A DNA stretch of 64,000 nt from Candidatus Zymogenaceae bacterium (GCA_016931225.1 JAFGFE010000009.1:1-64000); one strand, 5' to 3'. Shown: positions 7,334-15,948, numbered from the stretch's first letter. Numbers and translations are program-made. Notes: a model not told the origin generated them from the sequence alone.

Positions 7334-8787
7334 GTTGTGCTCCTTTCCTCGCCGTCCGTTTTTCTCTCGACGGCATCCCGCCAGTGATCCCGGAAGGTTT
7401 TGCTCGGCGGCTCGGGCAGGTCCCGTACTTCAGTGAATCCCCGGCCGGGCTCCGGAAGCCGTGTAAGCTTTCCGTTGGACACGAAGGGCTTGATCGCCAG
7501 GCGAAAGAGGCGGCTCCCCAGCCGGTAGCGGCCGTTGCCTTTCAACCCCCATGACCATATGGACATGATCAGGCGTTCTGTGAGGGGCGGTTTTTTCCCG
7601 CCGAAGGTTTTGTCTCCAAACGCCCGTCGCTCCCGATGCTTTAGAAGCAGCTTCGGGTGGTCGATGCCTGCGGGACAGACCGATTTGCAGGTGCCGCAGA
7701 GTGACGTGGCGAAATAGAGGTCCTTTGCCCGGTCTTCACCCACCAGCAGCGGATTGAGCACCGCCCCGATGGGGCCGGAATAGACCCAGCCGTAGGCATA
7801 GCCCCCCACCTTCGTCCACACGGGACACGAATTCAGGCACGACCCGCACTTGATGCACTGGAGGACCTCCCGGAATTCCGGGTCCGCGTAGATCTTCGAC
7901 CGGCCGCCGTCCACGATGACGAGAAACACCTCCTCGGGACCGTCGATGTCATCGGGCCGCTTTGGGCCGTTGATGAGCGAGATATAGCTGGAGATGGCTT
8001 GGCCGGTGCAGCTTCGGGTCAGGAGCCTGAGCATATGGAGGGCGTCGTTCATGGTCGGGACGACCTTCTCAATCCCCATGACCGCCACGTGGGTTTTCGG
8101 TGCGGAGGTGGAATAGCGGATGTTCCCCTCGTTTTCCACCAGGACGATCGTCCCGGTCTCGGCCACCGCCATATTCACCCCGGTGATCCCCATCTGGGCC
8201 GAGAGAAACTTATGTCGTAAAAAATCTCTCGCCTGCATGGTCAGCTCGTTCAGGTCCATGGTCCGCTCGACGCCCATCACCTTCACGAAGAGATCGGCGA
8301 TCTCATCGGTTGTGATGTTCACCGCGGGCCCCACGATGTGGAAGGGGGTGCGCTTCGCCTGCTGGACGATGAACTCCCCCAGGTCCGTCTCGAAGGTGTC
8401 GATGCCGGAGGCAATCAGCTCCGCGTTCAGCCCCATTTCTTCCGTGAGCATCGATTTTCCCTTGGTGATCATATTCACGCCCCGCTCTTTCGCGAGCTTC
8501 AGGACGATTTCTTTCGCGTCGTCATAGTCTTCGGCCCACAGCACCGTCACGCCGTTTTTCGTGATATTTTCCTCGAATTGGGCGAGGAGCTCCGGCATCC
8601 GGGCGATGGCGTTCGTACGGATGGCGGCCCCGGTATCCAGGGCGGCCCGGGCGTCCGGCAGCGTGGACATGGCGTAGTCCCTCAGACCCTTGAACAGCAC
8701 CGGGAGCCGGGAGAGCACCTCCCGCTGGGACTCGTTGGCCAGGCCCTCTTTTGCTTTTTCTACGAATCGTTCCGTTTCTATCTTCAT
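7330..8787 (-). CDS. lutB: LutB-like iron-sulfur LUD protein
   Basis: A 485-residue protein joining an N-terminal LUD domain (VAETGTIVLVENEGN around the middle) to two [4Fe-4S] clusters, CIKCGSCLNSCPVW and CGTCKSVCPAGI, and a C-terminal tail. This is the architecture of LutB (YkgF), the electron-carrying subunit of the LutABC lactate oxidation complex. Length is normal for the family. A very strong AAAGGAGG ribosome site precedes the ATG, and both ends overlap neighbours by 4 bp. The electron acceptor is not evident; the FixCX-like pair at 10952-12906 is a nearby candidate but is divergent and unproven. Confidence 0.92.
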   Translation of the reverse strand: MKIETERFVEKAKEGLANESQREVLSRLPVLFKGLRDYAMSTLPDARAALDTGAAIRTNAIARMPELLAQFEENITKNGVTVLWAEDYDDAKEIVLKLAKERGVNMITKGKSMLTEEMGLNAELIASGIDTFETDLGEFIVQQAKRTPFHIVGPAVNITTDEIADLFVKVMGVERTMDLNELTMQARDFLRHKFLSAQMGITGVNMAVAETGTIVLVENEGNIRYSTSAPKTHVAVMGIEKVVPTMNDALHMLRLLTRSCTGQAISSYISLINGPKRPDDIDGPEEVFLVIVDGGRSKIYADPEFREVLQCIKCGSCLNSCPVWTKVGGYAYGWVYSGPIGAVLNPLLVGEDRAKDLYFATSLCGTCKSVCPAGIDHPKLLLKHRERRAFGDKTFGGKKPPLTERLIMSIWSWGLKGNGRYRLGSRLFRLAIKPFVSNGKLTRLPEPGRGFTEVRDLPEPPSKTFRDHWRDAVERKTDGEERSTT

Positions 8788-9542
8788 GACGCCGCCTCCT
8801 TTCCCATCGTACCGCTCTCTGTGGCCAGGACCTGGGCCAGGTGCAGCACCTTCAGGGGGAGACCCTGTTTTTCGACGTATCCCCGTATATTCAGAATACA
8901 GCCCGGCTCTGCCAGTACCAGGTACTCGGCGCCGGTGGCCACGGCCTTATTGACCTTGTCCTCCACCATGGCGCCGGATATCTCCGGATAGTTGGCGGAG
9001 AACTCGCCGCCGAATCCGCAGCAGACATCCATGTCGGGAAGAAAAAGCATCTGGGCCCCCGGCACCGCGTCCATCAGGGCGATCGGCTCGGCCATGATGC
9101 CCAGCCCCCTGACGATATGACAGGAGTGGTGATAGGCGACGCTGCCCGTAAAGCCGCTCCCTGTGTCGGTGACGCCCAGGACGTTGACGAGGTAGTCGGA
9201 CAGCTCGTACACCCGTCCCGCCAGCTCCAGGGCCTTCTTTTTGTATTCGCCCTCGAGAAGCTCGGGATAGTGTCGGGTGACCGTGTAGACGCATGAGCCG
9301 GAAGGGGCCACCACGGCGCTGTCTTTTGAGGCGTCGTAAAAGATGTCGATAAATCTTTGGGCAAGGGTCCGTGCCTTGTCGGTACGGCCGGCGTTTATCA
9401 TCGGCTGACCGCAGCAGGTCTGTCTCGGATCGTAAGACACAGAAACGCCCAGTCTCCGAAGGAGCCGGGCGGTATCGGTGCCGATATCGGGCAGAAATTG
9501 ATCGACAAGACAGGGGATGAAGAGCGCAACGTGTGTATTCAT
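8784..9542 (-). CDS. lutA: LutA-like CCG-domain protein
   Basis: A 252-residue protein with two cysteine-rich CCG domains of the GlpC/HdrB/LutA type: CCGQPMINAG in the first and HHSCHI ... DVCCGFGGEF in the second. These bind an iron-sulfur cluster. With lutB and lutC it forms the complex that oxidises L-lactate. It is the first gene of the minus-strand operon, preceded by a good promoter at 9579-9607. The ribosome site is poor compared with lutB and lutC. A GlcF or HdrB-like role is the alternative, but the complete A-B-C set makes LutABC the better call. Confidence 0.9.
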   Translation of the reverse strand: MNTHVALFIPCLVDQFLPDIGTDTARLLRRLGVSVSYDPRQTCCGQPMINAGRTDKARTLAQRFIDIFYDASKDSAVVAPSGSCVYTVTRHYPELLEGEYKKKALELAGRVYELSDYLVNVLGVTDTGSGFTGSVAYHHSCHIVRGLGIMAEPIALMDAVPGAQMLFLPDMDVCCGFGGEFSANYPEISGAMVEDKVNKAVATGAEYLVLAEPGCILNIRGYVEKQGLPLKVLHLAQVLATESGTMGKEAAS

Positions 9543-9578
9543 GGTGCATCCCGTGAGAAGTATTGAATTGTCATCATT

Positions 9579-9607
9579 ACAATAAAAAAAATATCACGAA
9601 AAGTCAA
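9579..9607 (-). promoter_or_regulatory. Promoter of lutABC
   Basis: On the minus strand TTGACT (plus coordinates 9602-9607), 17-bp spacer, TATTGT (9579-9584), about 37 bp before the lutA start. The region is AT-rich between two GC-rich genes. No operator palindrome was noticed. Confidence 0.65.
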
Positions 9608-9658
9608 GGGAATTCAGAAAAGCGATTTTAGGTAAAAAACGGAACAGATGAAGAGACA

Positions 9659-10462
9659 CTACATTCCCGTCGTTCTGGCGCGAAACATGGTGTAGATGAA
9701 CCAGGCGTAGTAATCGGATCGGTGATAGATACACCGATCCGAATCTGGATCGATGAGGGTTCGATAAAGAAGCCTATCCTGTTCTGAGAGGTCGTTGGGA
9801 TCGGTGCCCCACCGCATGAAAAACAGCGAGTCGAGGGCCCGCTCCTCCATGTCATTTTGGGGCGGATGGATTTCCCCCAGGAAGGAACGTACGAGGATAT
9901 CCTCAAGGCCCATCGTTTCAAGCCGCCCCTTCAATCGCAGAAAGTGAAGGGAGGGCGAAAGGCCGTCCCGAAAGGGCGCAATACCCTGGGCTGTTGTGTT
10001 CAGGTGCGCTTCCAGGACGGGATGGCCCGGCAGCAGCATTTGTGACGTCCACGCCGCCAGCGCCAGCATCCCGCCGGGTCTGACGACCCTGACGAGCTCG
10101 GTGATCATGTCGTGCGCGCTTTCCGGCATCATCCCGACGCAGTCGACGCTCACCGCCGAATCGATTGCGGCGTCGGAAAAGGGGAGCCGCATCAGGTTTC
10201 CCCGTATGTATGATGTGTTTTCCTTGTCAAGTCGGTTTCGGGCGCAGCGAAGTGAGTCGATGTCATAATCGACTCCGAGAACATATCCGTGTCGTCCGGC
10301 CGCGTGCGCCAGAAAGGACATATTGCTGCCGATGCCGCAGCCCGCGTCAAGACCGACGCCGCCCGGAGAAATCTCCAGTGAGTCGATCATCCGGCCCATG
10401 ACCTCTCCGCGGAAAAGATCGGTAAGCTCCAGCATCTCGATTTTCGTGTATGGTCTATTCAT
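9659..10462 (-). CDS. Class I SAM-dependent methyltransferase
   Basis: A 267-residue class I methyltransferase of the UbiE/arsenite-methylase-like group. Motif I is LDAGCGIGSNM (about 38-48), followed by the acidic end of strand 2 in VLGVDYD and a motif-III-like VRPGGMLALAAW. The C-terminal third is tyrosine- and arginine-rich and does not resemble a known substrate domain. It lies upstream of, and in the same direction as, lutABC, but 116 bp and a separate promoter lie between them. The substrate cannot be read from the sequence. Confidence is high for the fold, low for the function. Confidence 0.85.
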   Translation of the reverse strand: MNRPYTKIEMLELTDLFRGEVMGRMIDSLEISPGGVGLDAGCGIGSNMSFLAHAAGRHGYVLGVDYDIDSLRCARNRLDKENTSYIRGNLMRLPFSDAAIDSAVSVDCVGMMPESAHDMITELVRVVRPGGMLALAAWTSQMLLPGHPVLEAHLNTTAQGIAPFRDGLSPSLHFLRLKGRLETMGLEDILVRSFLGEIHPPQNDMEERALDSLFFMRWGTDPNDLSEQDRLLYRTLIDPDSDRCIYHRSDYYAWFIYTMFRARTTGM

Positions 10463-10951
10463 CTGTTTAGGATTGTAAAACCGGCAGCGCGGTTACCGCA
10501 CCGCATTCGTGCAGCCACACCTCTTTCCTGTGGGTGGAGCGAAGGCGTGCATGATTCCCGGATGCCCCGAGAGAATCCCGACGATGGGCGCATATTTCCC
10601 GTTCATCATGGACATCTCACAAATTTTGTAAAAAAAACATGCGTATCGTCGGCTCCTTGCCTCATTGAAACGATGATCATATCGGATGAGATCTTCCCCT
10701 GACGACGATGGTGCATTGTAGCAGAGAAGCTCGCGAACAATCCAGCAAAAAGGGCGGCGGTGGTCTGGGAAGCGGCGGGCTCGGAGTGAACGCCGGGGAC
10801 GGGAAAATCGATCACCATATATGATATCTCCTGAGTTATGGGGATGAAACCAAAACGATCGCTTTACACCTCTGGTTGATAATGATATGGTAAGCACCAT
10901 ATCTTATTTCTCTTATCTTGTGTTTTATCATTCAATGGGCTTTGTCATTCA
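10463..10951. other. 489-bp divergent intergenic region with inverted repeat
   Basis: Lies between the divergent methyltransferase and the FixC-like gene. The minus-strand frame 10606-10818 (70 codons) has a fair ribosome site (CAGGAG) but no protein features, and the longer 10493-10900 frame looks random. I would not call either. A perfect 8-bp inverted repeat GATATGGT (10884-10891)/ACCATATC (10896-10903) with a 4-base spacer lies about 50 bp before the FixC-like start and could be an operator. Confidence 0.5.
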
Positions 10952-12643
10952 ATGGACTGTACTCTACGGGAATCGTACGATGTGGTGGTGGTCGGCGCCG
11001 GATTCGGCGGAACGGCGGCGGCCCATCATACCGCCCGCCACGGGCTTTCTACCCTGGTGATCGAGCGCGCCGAGAACATCGGCGAAAAGATCATCTCCGG
11101 CCTGACCATACCGATCTACGGATTTCTTTTCGGTCCCGGCTTCATCAGGGACGGCACACCGCCCATAGAACGTCCGGTGGACGGCATCATCAACTACATC
11201 GTCACCGATATCGACCGGGAGGAAATCGTCATCGACGATACCCTTCGATTCCCGAAGCCTTTCGCCCCGATATTTTCCTTCGGGTATAACGCCTACTGCG
11301 CCGACTTCTGCCAGTGGCAGGCCGACGAGGCAGTCCGGGTGGGGGCGGAGGTCGTCACAAAAACGGTGGTGAGTGATCTTATTATCGAGGGCGGATCGGT
11401 TCGGGGAGTGGTGCTGGAGGACGGGAGGAACATTGCGGCGAAGATCGTCATCAACGCCGAGGGCTCCCAGGGGCTTCTGTCGGTAAAGGCGGGCATACGA
11501 AAAAAATATCCCCCCCGGGTCATCTCCCTGGCCGATACCTATGACTACACGATGAAAAAAGGGGATGTGGACCGGATCTTCGGCCACTCCATCCGGTTTT
11601 TGTGGGCCTGGGATGAACAGAACATGGCGCCCCCCCTCGGATACGGAAACGGGTTGATGGTCTGGCCCTACGGCGAGAGCCTGCACTTTATGCAGGATCA
11701 GTGCCTGGCGATGGACGACGGCACGGTGCAGAATCTGAAAAAGAGGTTCGAGACCTATCATAAAAACGTCGTCGAAAAGCTCCCCTGGTGGCGGGACGAT
11801 GTCGAGGCAAAGGCCGAGCTTCGGGCGCATACCTGGCAGTGTTTCGAGATATTCGTGGGGCTTGACGACGAACTTCGGGCGATGCCCCTTTCCACCGGCG
11901 GCATGCTCCTTGTGGGAGACGCGGGGGGGCTGGAGAGTACGGAACTGTGCGACGGGGTGCCCGCGGCCTGGTTCTCCGCGGAGATAGCGGGACGGGTGGC
12001 CCGGGAGGCGATTGAGGCCGGTGACGTATCGGAAGATTTCCTCTCCCGGTACGACCGGGAGATCAGGAATCACCCGATCATCGCCTGGTCCATCACCGCC
12101 CCTCATCGATATCTGCTCCGCAACGCCCAGCAAGATCATGATCTCGGTTCATTAAGGAAATATGTCCACGCGGGATGGGGCTTCGGAGCTTTGGCCCACA
12201 CCGTTTCTCCTCTTTTCCGGGTGTTTCTTTCCGCAATCAGGCAAGATCCCCGGGTGCTCACCTCATGGGTGCGGATGTTCTTCCGAAACTATCGTCACTG
12301 GCACCATTCGTATTCAGACGATGTCTCGAGTTGCGGGGACGAGGTGATCCGTCCGGGAGACCGGAGCGTTGGAGAATATATATTTATATTCCTGATGTGG
12401 TGGTCGGACCTCGTCTTAACGGTATTTTGGCCCGTTTTGTGGACGATGTCATACCTATTCGTCCCGTTTGCTTTCCTCATGAAGGCGATTGCGGGATTCA
12501 TGGTCTGGCTGTATGAGCCGCTGTACGTGCGCCTGCTCGGCCGGCTGGATACGAGCGCCGTCGGAATGACCGAGGCCCTTATCCGCTTTACCGTGAAAGC
12601 CCGTGCCGCCACCTTCGGGGCGAAAAAGAGGAGGGAGCCTTGA
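10952..12643 (+). CDS. FixC/ETF-QO-like FAD oxidoreductase with membrane tail
   Basis: A 563-residue geranylgeranyl-reductase/FixC/ETF-quinone-oxidoreductase type flavoprotein. The FAD-binding Rossmann motif is VVVVGAGFGGTAAA (about 10-23) with an acidic residue at the end of strand 2 (VIERAE). The second FAD motif is MLLVGDAGG (about 320-330). Residues about 470-530 are hydrophobic (IFIFLMWWSDLVLTVFWPVL and the following VPFAFLMKAIAGFMVWLYEP), which would anchor the protein to the membrane; classical FixC lacks such a tail. It overlaps a FixX-like ferredoxin, giving the usual FixC-FixX pair, so electrons probably pass through FAD and [4Fe-4S] to or from a membrane quinone. No fixA/fixB is nearby. 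No clear ribosome site. Confidence 0.85.
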   Translation: MDCTLRESYDVVVVGAGFGGTAAAHHTARHGLSTLVIERAENIGEKIISGLTIPIYGFLFGPGFIRDGTPPIERPVDGIINYIVTDIDREEIVIDDTLRFPKPFAPIFSFGYNAYCADFCQWQADEAVRVGAEVVTKTVVSDLIIEGGSVRGVVLEDGRNIAAKIVINAEGSQGLLSVKAGIRKKYPPRVISLADTYDYTMKKGDVDRIFGHSIRFLWAWDEQNMAPPLGYGNGLMVWPYGESLHFMQDQCLAMDDGTVQNLKKRFETYHKNVVEKLPWWRDDVEAKAELRAHTWQCFEIFVGLDDELRAMPLSTGGMLLVGDAGGLESTELCDGVPAAWFSAEIAGRVAREAIEAGDVSEDFLSRYDREIRNHPIIAWSITAPHRYLLRNAQQDHDLGSLRKYVHAGWGFGALAHTVSPLFRVFLSAIRQDPRVLTSWVRMFFRNYRHWHHSYSDDVSSCGDEVIRPGDRSVGEYIFIFLMWWSDLVLTVFWPVLWTMSYLFVPFAFLMKAIAGFMVWLYEPLYVRLLGRLDTSAVGMTEALIRFTVKARAATFGAKKRREP

Positions 12644-12906
12644 GGACCACGGATACATTTCCCGGTGTGCGCTGGGTGGGGGAACCGGAACTATTTATAC
12701 GGATTGATCCCAAAAAATGCACCGGCTGCGGGGGGTGCCTCAAGGTGTGTCTCGCCGGCTGCTTTGAGATCGTGGAAAAAACCGCCCGGGTCCGCTCCCT
12801 TGAATGGTGCATGGAATGTTCGGCGTGCTGGTATGTCTGCCCGCAGGACGCAGTGGAATTTTCATGGCCGAAGGGGGGAAGCGGATTTCATACCCGCTTC
12901 GGGTAA
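12640..12906 (+). CDS. FixX-like ferredoxin
   Basis: An 88-residue ferredoxin with CTGCGGCLKVC and CMECSACWYVCP, ending in AVEFSWP, the pattern of FixX and of the ETF-quinone oxidoreductase C-terminus. The start is TTG at 12640, overlapping the TGA of the FixC-like gene, with the purine-rich GAGGAGGGAG upstream; coupling is therefore tight. It should pass electrons between the FixC-like flavin and an acceptor. No ATG start is available before the first cysteine motif. Confidence 0.9.
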   Translation: MRTTDTFPGVRWVGEPELFIRIDPKKCTGCGGCLKVCLAGCFEIVEKTARVRSLEWCMECSACWYVCPQDAVEFSWPKGGSGFHTRFG

Positions 12907-12908
12907 TC

Positions 12909-14057
12909 GTGCGCACGGAGACGTTGAATACGAACGAGACGACGGTCGGTTCCGCCGTACATCTTGACAGAAGGCGGTTTCTGATCCGGGGACTTGCCCT
13001 CTCCGGCGGGGTGCTGGTCGATGCGGGGTCGTGTGGAGGATACATGAAGCGAGCGGATTTTCAGAATGCCCAGGAACAGGCGCGGCTCGCCGCGCGGGAA
13101 CTGTCGCTTGTGGAGATCGCCGAGGGGAGGCTGCACCATTACAACGGCCGGTTCGTCAATCCCATCGGCCTGGGCGGCGCGGTGGGAATTCCACGCCTCG
13201 TGAAGTGGCGGTTTTTTTCAAAAAACGAATTCAAGCAGTACTACGACCAGGAGCCGACCGTGGAGGTCTCGGTGGACTGGCGTCTGGTGATGATGGAGAA
13301 GAATCCGTCGATCACATTCATCCGCCACGCCATGCTCTTTATCCGCATCGGCGAAAAAAACCTCCTGGTGGACCCGGTCTTTTCCACCATCATCGGGGTG
13401 CACGACGATTTTTCGCCCCTGGCCTTTTCCCCCGCCGAGATGCCAAAACCCGACTGCGTGCTCATCACCCACGGTCACTTCGACCATTTGGATATAGCAT
13501 CCCTGTCTCTATTGAATGACGACACGCACGTCGTCAGTCCCCTGGGATATGATGATCTCTACGACCGGGCAGGTCTGAGAAATCGCACCCATCTGGACTG
13601 GTTCGAGTCATACCGCGATGGTGATGTGACGATCACCTTTCTCCCCTGCGACCACTGGACCATGCGAAACCCGATCGTCGGCCCGAATACCGGCCTGTGG
13701 GGGTCGTTCGTCATCGAATGCGACGGCGGGCCGACGTTGTATCTTTCCGGGGACACCGCCTATTTCGACCGCATCGGTGAAATCGGCGACATGTTCGATA
13801 TCGACCTGGCCGTTTTCAACCTGGGGGCCTATGAGCCCCGCTGGTTCATGTCCACCAGTCACATAAACCCGGAAGACACCGTGACGGCCTTCCGACAACT
13901 CGGGGCAAAACGATTGATGGTGGCGCACTGGGTGACGTTTCGCCTGGGGGATGAGCCGGTGCATTTTCCCCCGAAGAATATTCTCCGGGAGATGGAGCGG
14001 CAGGGATTGGAGGAGAGATTCGTATCCCTCAACCACGGCGAGAGCTATTTCTTTTGA
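12909..14057 (+). CDS. Exported metallo-beta-lactamase-fold hydrolase (NAPE-PLD/UlaG-like)
   Basis: A metallo-beta-lactamase-fold enzyme with the zinc motif THGHFDHLD, a later YLSGDTAYF and a C-terminal MVAHW. It most resembles NAPE-PLD/UlaG-type hydrolases (phosphodiester or lactone substrates), though the substrate is not readable. The N-terminus has twin arginines in DRRRFLIRG, then a hydrophobic run and AGSC at a lipobox position, so Tat export and lipid anchoring are likely. The start is uncertain: GTG 12909 just after the FixX stop keeps the whole signal, while ATG 13044 has a GGAGGA site but would remove it. I prefer 12909. Part of the FixCX-like run of genes. Confidence 0.8.
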   Translation: MRTETLNTNETTVGSAVHLDRRRFLIRGLALSGGVLVDAGSCGGYMKRADFQNAQEQARLAARELSLVEIAEGRLHHYNGRFVNPIGLGGAVGIPRLVKWRFFSKNEFKQYYDQEPTVEVSVDWRLVMMEKNPSITFIRHAMLFIRIGEKNLLVDPVFSTIIGVHDDFSPLAFSPAEMPKPDCVLITHGHFDHLDIASLSLLNDDTHVVSPLGYDDLYDRAGLRNRTHLDWFESYRDGDVTITFLPCDHWTMRNPIVGPNTGLWGSFVIECDGGPTLYLSGDTAYFDRIGEIGDMFDIDLAVFNLGAYEPRWFMSTSHINPEDTVTAFRQLGAKRLMVAHWVTFRLGDEPVHFPPKNILREMERQGLEERFVSLNHGESYFF

Positions 14058-14097
14058 CCGTAATTTACAATCGAAACGGAAAAAAGAGAGGTGACGG

Positions 14098-14640
14098 ATG
14101 AAACAGGTGCTGATCGTATATGCAACCCAGACCGGAAACACGAAAAAGCTGGCCGACGCAATCAACGGTGCCGCGAAGGAGCACGAGGTGACGATTATGC
14201 CCGTTGACGAGGCGGACCCGGCGAAGGCCGGGGAGTATGATGTTGTGTTCGTCGGCACCCCCATTCACGCCGGGGGACTCTCCGCCCAGGCGAAGGAGTT
14301 TCTCGAAGGCCTCCCGGAGGGGGGGGATGTGACGCTTGCGGGGTTCGTCACCCACTCGTCGTCCGCCTTCCGGCCGGAGGGCTTTCGTCGGGGGCTGGAG
14401 ACGTTTGATGAGGTCTCGAAAACCAAGAAGATCGACTGTCTGGGGGTGTTCGACTGCCAGGGAAAGCTCGCCCCGGAGCTTCACGATTTTGTCAAGCAGA
14501 ACCTGGGCGTATCGGACGAGGAGTTCGCACGGATAATGGCCGAGACGGACCCGCATCCCGACGATGCGGACCTGAAGGCGGCGGCCGAGTTTGCGGTAAT
14601 GATCCTCAACCAAGTCGGCAGGGGCCGACAGCCGTTATAG
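14098..14640 (+). CDS. Flavodoxin-domain protein
   Basis: A 180-residue flavodoxin-fold protein. The FMN phosphate loop is YATQTGNTKK (about 8-17), followed by VFVGTPIHAGG and a THSSSAFRP segment in place of the usual second loop. The extra ~35 residues after the fold are acidic and alanine-rich. It may carry electrons for the FixCX-like pair (inference from position only). The ribosome site GAGGTGA is good. The last 26 bases of the gene belong to the repeat element at 14615-14801, so the C-terminus has been remodelled by the repeat or the repeat derives from the gene. Confidence 0.85.
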   Translation: MKQVLIVYATQTGNTKKLADAINGAAKEHEVTIMPVDEADPAKAGEYDVVFVGTPIHAGGLSAQAKEFLEGLPEGGDVTLAGFVTHSSSAFRPEGFRRGLETFDEVSKTKKIDCLGVFDCQGKLAPELHDFVKQNLGVSDEEFARIMAETDPHPDDADLKAAAEFAVMILNQVGRGRQPL

Positions 14641-14801
14641 TGGTGGAGTGAGACGACTGGGGTGTGCCGACAGAGTCGGGTGCCATTATAGCGGTGGAGT
14701 GATGTGATTGGGGTGTGAATAAGCGAAGGGGGCGAAGGATACTATTGGGGAGAGGACAAGAGGTCCGCTTTTCCGCCTCATGTGCTTAAGTCCACCACTA
14801 T
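14615..14801 (+). repeat. Composite repeat, copy 1
   Basis: A 187-bp element beginning TCGGCAGGGGCCGACAG and containing ATAGTGGTGG (14637-14646), with its exact inverted partner CCACCACTAT at 14792-14801. The first 43 bases match copy 2 (14824-14866) with one mismatch. A degenerate internal version (from about 14667) repeats the CCGACAG...TATAG.GGTGGAGTGA pattern. The element overlaps the 3' end of the flavodoxin gene. Confidence 0.8.
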
Positions 14802-14823
14802 TGAGGAAGACAGCACTGCAGGA

Positions 14824-15028
14824 TCGGCAGGGGCCGACAGTCGTTATAGTGGTGGAGTGAGACGACATGAGTGCGCCGACAGGGTCGGCTGCCAAGATAG
14901 AGGTAGATTAAAGTGACTGAGGTGTTGAGGGGTGACGGTGGAGGTGTGGGGTGAGGAAGTCAAGGAGACCGGCAGGGTGAAGTCAGGAAATCCGAATTAC
15001 CGCCCCATGTGCTCCAGACCACCACTAT
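14824..15028 (+). repeat. Composite repeat, copy 2
   Basis: Second copy, about 205 bp. It starts with the same 43-base block, carries ATAGTGGTGG at 14846-14855 and ends with TGTGCT..AG.CCACCACTAT, the inverted partner being at 15019-15028. The middle parts of the two copies differ; the ends are conserved. The pair fills the gap between the flavodoxin and VOC genes. No gene is seen inside it. Confidence 0.8.
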
Positions 15029-15062
15029 CTGACATACCCATCGGATAAACAAGGAGTCTGTC

Positions 15063-15638
15063 ATGAAAAATATTCCGAAAAATGTGGCGAGGGTGCTCAG
15101 GCTCCCTCGGCTCAATCAACTGGGCATCGTGGTCAGAGACATGGACCGGGCGATCGAATACTTTTCCCGGACATTCGGGCTGGGACCATGGTTTCGGGCG
15201 GGCCTGGCGGACGAGGAGCATTACCGAGGCGGGACGGAGCGCGTCAGCTATGAACTCGATCTGGTAATGGCGTTTTCCGGGGGCGTCATGTTCGAGTTGA
15301 TCAGCCACCTGAAGGGGGATCGAAACCTCTACCTTGAGCATCTGGAGAAGCACGGGGAGGGGCTTCACCACCTCGGATTTTTTGTCAAGGATTTCGACCG
15401 GCGCATGGAGGCGGTTCGGGAGGCGGGTATCGGCGTGTTACAATCGGGCATCATCAAGAGCACCGGGAAGGGAGGGGGATCCGAGACGAAATACGCCTAT
15501 CTTGACACCGTCGAGACCGGGGGGATTATCTTCGAGTATATCCAGACGAAATTCGTGGGCATAACAATTAAGATGTCTCGACCCTGGTTCGAGATGGGGG
15601 CGCTGACCGGAGATCTGGAAAAAATCAGCATAAGATGA
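15063..15638 (+). CDS. VOC-family (glyoxalase/methylmalonyl-CoA epimerase-like) protein
   Basis: A 191-residue vicinal-oxygen-chelate protein with two beta-alpha-beta-beta-beta modules. Candidate metal ligands are Gln19 (LNQLGIVV), Glu in MFELISHL, His in GLHHLGFFV and Glu in IIFEYIQ. The first ligand is usually His; Gln there occurs in parts of the superfamily. Methylmalonyl-CoA epimerase is one possibility, but no mutase or carboxylase gene is near. Ribosome site AAGGAG lies before the ATG. A tRNA gene follows from its own promoter. Confidence 0.85.
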   Translation: MKNIPKNVARVLRLPRLNQLGIVVRDMDRAIEYFSRTFGLGPWFRAGLADEEHYRGGTERVSYELDLVMAFSGGVMFELISHLKGDRNLYLEHLEKHGEGLHHLGFFVKDFDRRMEAVREAGIGVLQSGIIKSTGKGGGSETKYAYLDTVETGGIIFEYIQTKFVGITIKMSRPWFEMGALTGDLEKISIR

Positions 15639-15669
15639 TATACTTATGCCGAAATGATGCAATTGGGTG

Positions 15670-15698
15670 TTGACAAGCGCGTCGGTAGGTGCTACAAA
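15670..15698 (+). promoter_or_regulatory. Promoter of tRNA-Ala
   Basis: TTGACA (15670-15675), 17-bp spacer, TACAAA (15693-15698), with the mature tRNA starting 15 bases later at 15714. Spacing fits a stable-RNA promoter. Confidence 0.75.
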
Positions 15699-15713
15699 GG
15701 GAATCCATTTTAT

Positions 15714-15789
15714 GGGGATGTAGCTCAGTTGGGAGAGCGCAGCGTTCGCAACGCTGAGGTCGTGGGTTCGAATCCCATCATCTCCACCA
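15714..15789 (+). tRNA. tRNA-Ala (anticodon CGC)
   Basis: A complete 76-base cloverleaf with encoded CCA. The acceptor stem GGGGATG/CATCTCC contains the G3-U70 pair that marks tRNA-Ala. The anticodon stem CAGCG/CGCTG encloses the loop TTCGCAA, giving anticodon CGC for GCG codons. T-arm GTGGGTTCGAATCCCAT is normal. Confidence 0.97.
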
Positions 15790-15948
15790 TGTTACAATCC
15801 GGCCGGTCGTCCGGCCGACATCCGGGGGCGGATACACTTCGTTGAGAAGGGTGAATCACCGTGGGCGGTTTATCGTCCTCTGAGGATTCATGTGAATCGG
15901 CGGTGAGTATCACGCCCCCCGTTATTTCCACACACAGCTTACTGCGCG

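Noticed and set aside
6638-7436. Long plus-strand frames over lutC and lutB
   Set aside because: Antisense shadows of GC-rich genes with clear LUD and iron-sulfur motifs on the other strand.
10493-10900. 135- and 70-codon minus-strand frames in the gap before the FixC-like gene
   Set aside because: Composition looks random. The shorter has a fair ribosome site but no recognisable protein pattern.
12804-12908. N-terminal extension of the metallo-hydrolase frame
   Set aside because: It lies inside the FixX-like ferredoxin; the Tat-type signal starts later.
15654-15845. 63-codon frame over the tRNA
   Set aside because: It covers a complete tRNA-Ala gene and its promoter.
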